In this document: in pieces, positions 62,401 to 64,000 of the stretch
Layout: each line of letters opens with the position of its first letter
Position numbering within the stretch: position 1 is the stretch's first letter
Assembly (NCBI GenBank): GCA_947846985.1
Contig: CANTUZ010000008.1
Span: forward strand, 26,741,352 to 26,805,351
DNA from: Fratercula arctica
Taxonomy: Eukaryota > Chordata > Aves > Charadriiformes > Alcidae
Direction of reading: 5' to 3'
DNA: 64,000 bases
The notes under the pieces: model-generated
Seen by the model: the letters and a program-made list of their open reading frames with translations, nothing else
The model's database searches: none
Told to the model about the DNA's origin: nothing
Made by a program: the position numbers and the translations under genes

Positions 62401-64000
62401 GAGAAAATCACAATGTAGTGTACCAGTTAATACTTCAATTTGGGTCAAAGTCAGAAACTTCAAAAAGTGTCTGTATGGCTTTCCACCATAAAACCCCATT
62501 ATAAGGGCTCCCAGGTCACCCAAATGCTTTTAAAAATCCCTTGGGTGAAATCTTAGGAAATCTGCTATTGATTGCAGTGTGAACTGGATTCTATACCTTG
62601 TTTTATGGTGTCAGTTTTATCTTTTCTGTTTTCATCCATGGCTTCAGTGAAAAATGTCAATATCCCCCAATTCTGACAGCTTCTTACTGACACTTCTATT
62701 GAATATAAATCTTTGTAAGTCCAAGTGCCTAAACTGCCAAATGGAGAAAAACAGCAAAAAAGCTTTTATCCAATTGGAGAAAATAGTTGGTTTTGCCCAA
62801 TATCTGAAGACCACCACAGGTCAGAGGATTCTTCTTTGTTCTGCTTTATCTCATTTTACAATGATACGGTTTCAGATAAAAGGTACAGATTGCTTTGCCA
62901 GATGTGATGAGAAAGAAAAGACATCTTTGGAGACAATAAGCTCATTGCATTATGTCAATAGAAATAAGAAAAGCACACCTTACGTAAGACAAAAAGCTGG
63001 AACTGATACATTCCAAAGCTTATATGAAAGACTTTGAGACATCTAAGTCCTCAGAATTAAGAGACCGATGATATAGTGTTAGAGATAAAACTGAATCAGG
63101 ACTAATCTCAACATTTCATCCAAGTTCACTCATACCTGCTTATACTTGTGGGCCTCTTTTGGTCTCTCAGAAATCTCTGAGAAATAGGCACTGAGTGTGA
63201 TGCTTTTAGAATATATCCATCTGGTACATCAAGCTGACGTAGTTTGGTCATGAGGAAAAAGAAATAAATGGCTGGTGAAAAGGAATGACTTAATGAACAG
63301 TTGACAACCTACCTAGAAAAACTCTTGGGGTTAAAGATCAGAGTCTTAGGGGAAGACTTCTGTTTCTCTTCATTATTAGGACAGGAGTGTGTTATCTTTA
63401 TTAAAATATGTCTTCTCATTACATTTGAGGAAAAGTGAACAAAAAAAGAGGAACTTCAGAAATAAGGTTGTTGACCTTGGACTTTCTCGTTATTTATTAA
63501 GAAATCAGATGTCTGAGACTTGAGGGTGACATCTTCATTTATTCTTCCTTCAGCAGAGACAGATAAAAGCATGCACATTTATGAATATTTGGAGAAGAGA
63601 ATTTTATTTGTAACTTAGCTGCAGTTCTCTAAGGCAAACATGTTGATTCCCTTCCTGTTAAGAACAGCTCAGACTGGCGTATAATTTTCAATAGTATAAT
63701 TGGTTGGATAAAGTGGTCCTGTGAAATAAAAAATCAGGGGGAAACATTTTGGCCCATGAATAAACGACTCAGCAATGACAGGCCCTCTTCCAGAGCACGC
63801 GGGGTGGAAGAGCCCTTTAGCGGAAGGAGCAGGATTTATCAGCGTGTGCGAGACAGTATGCAAAGCTTCCATACTTCAGACTGAGGTGAAGTTAGCAGTT
63901 ACATTCGTGATTATGACAGTCTGTTTTAGAGGAATAGTAAAATGTGGTCTGGTACCCCAACAGATCAAATGTCAGTCATTTGTTTTAATTTCCAACAGCC
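59426..64000. other. Non-coding AT-rich DNA to the window end
   Basis: Nothing recognised. The 127-codon frame at 62654-63037 lacks any similarity I know. A small CpG-bearing stretch at 63780-63850 (GAGCACGCGGGGTGGAAGAG) is too short to call. Confidence 0.5.

Noticed and set aside
62654..63037. 127-codon plus-strand frame
   Set aside because: No family recognised, AT-driven composition and an overlapping alternative frame; treated as chance.
1..64000. CRISPR arrays, tRNA, rRNA or known microRNA hairpins
   Set aside because: No regularly spaced direct repeats, no tRNA A/B-box pair with a cloverleaf, and no known microRNA seed sequence was recognised on reading both strands.

Overview
The window looks like non-coding nuclear DNA from a bird, most likely a neoavian. 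Three things point there: an AT-rich background with sparse, mostly decayed transposons; a CR1 LINE ending in the (ATTCTATG)n octamer typical of sauropsid CR1; and a solo LTR with the TGTCCTGGTTT...CCATGACA ends that I recognise from avian endogenous retroviruses. I cannot name the species. I found no host protein-coding exon I would defend, no tRNA or rRNA gene, no CRISPR and no prokaryotic operon. The window is either intergenic (a gene desert) or inside a very long intron.

Layout. 1-20.8 kb: AT-rich non-coding DNA with homopolymers, a 22-bp AT palindrome (2335), an A/C-only tract (4345), a POU/homeodomain-rich AT patch (11.66-11.9 kb), a possible MIR relic (15.58 kb) and a small cluster of bZIP and E-box motifs in a GC-richer patch (16.83-17.25 kb). 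20.82-21.48 kb: an old, badly decayed CR1 relic. 21.5-31.2 kb: mostly featureless, with a 93-nt G/T-only tract at 29.0 kb. 31.25-34.55 kb is the only densely interpretable part: a solo LTR with a perfect 5-bp target-site duplication, about 250 bp of spacer, then a 5'-truncated CR1 whose remaining ORF2 (785 codons) is still fully open. 34.5-46.4 kb: non-coding, with a weak minus-strand CR1 tail (37.0 kb), two more G/T-only tracts (38.3 and 39.1 kb) and a 250-bp imperfect inverted repeat (40.38-40.63 kb). 46.44-46.70 kb: an isolated CpG-rich patch, with a smaller one at 48.5 kb. 49.83-50.47 kb: a decayed L1-type LINE reverse-transcriptase relic, unusual for a bird. 55.6 kb: a MIR-like SINE relic. 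59.3 kb: a CR1 3' tail relic. The rest to 64 kb is unremarkable.

No genes work together here. The parts most worth following up are the inverted repeat at 40.4 kb (possibly an old foldback transposon or a co-opted conserved element), the L1-type relic, the recent-looking CR1 with its altered FGDD catalytic box, and the LTR, which keeps a TATA box, a splice donor and a polyadenylation signal just upstream of that CR1. I see no evidence of a novel multi-gene system. Conservation and repeat-family statements are judgements by eye, without alignment or database search.
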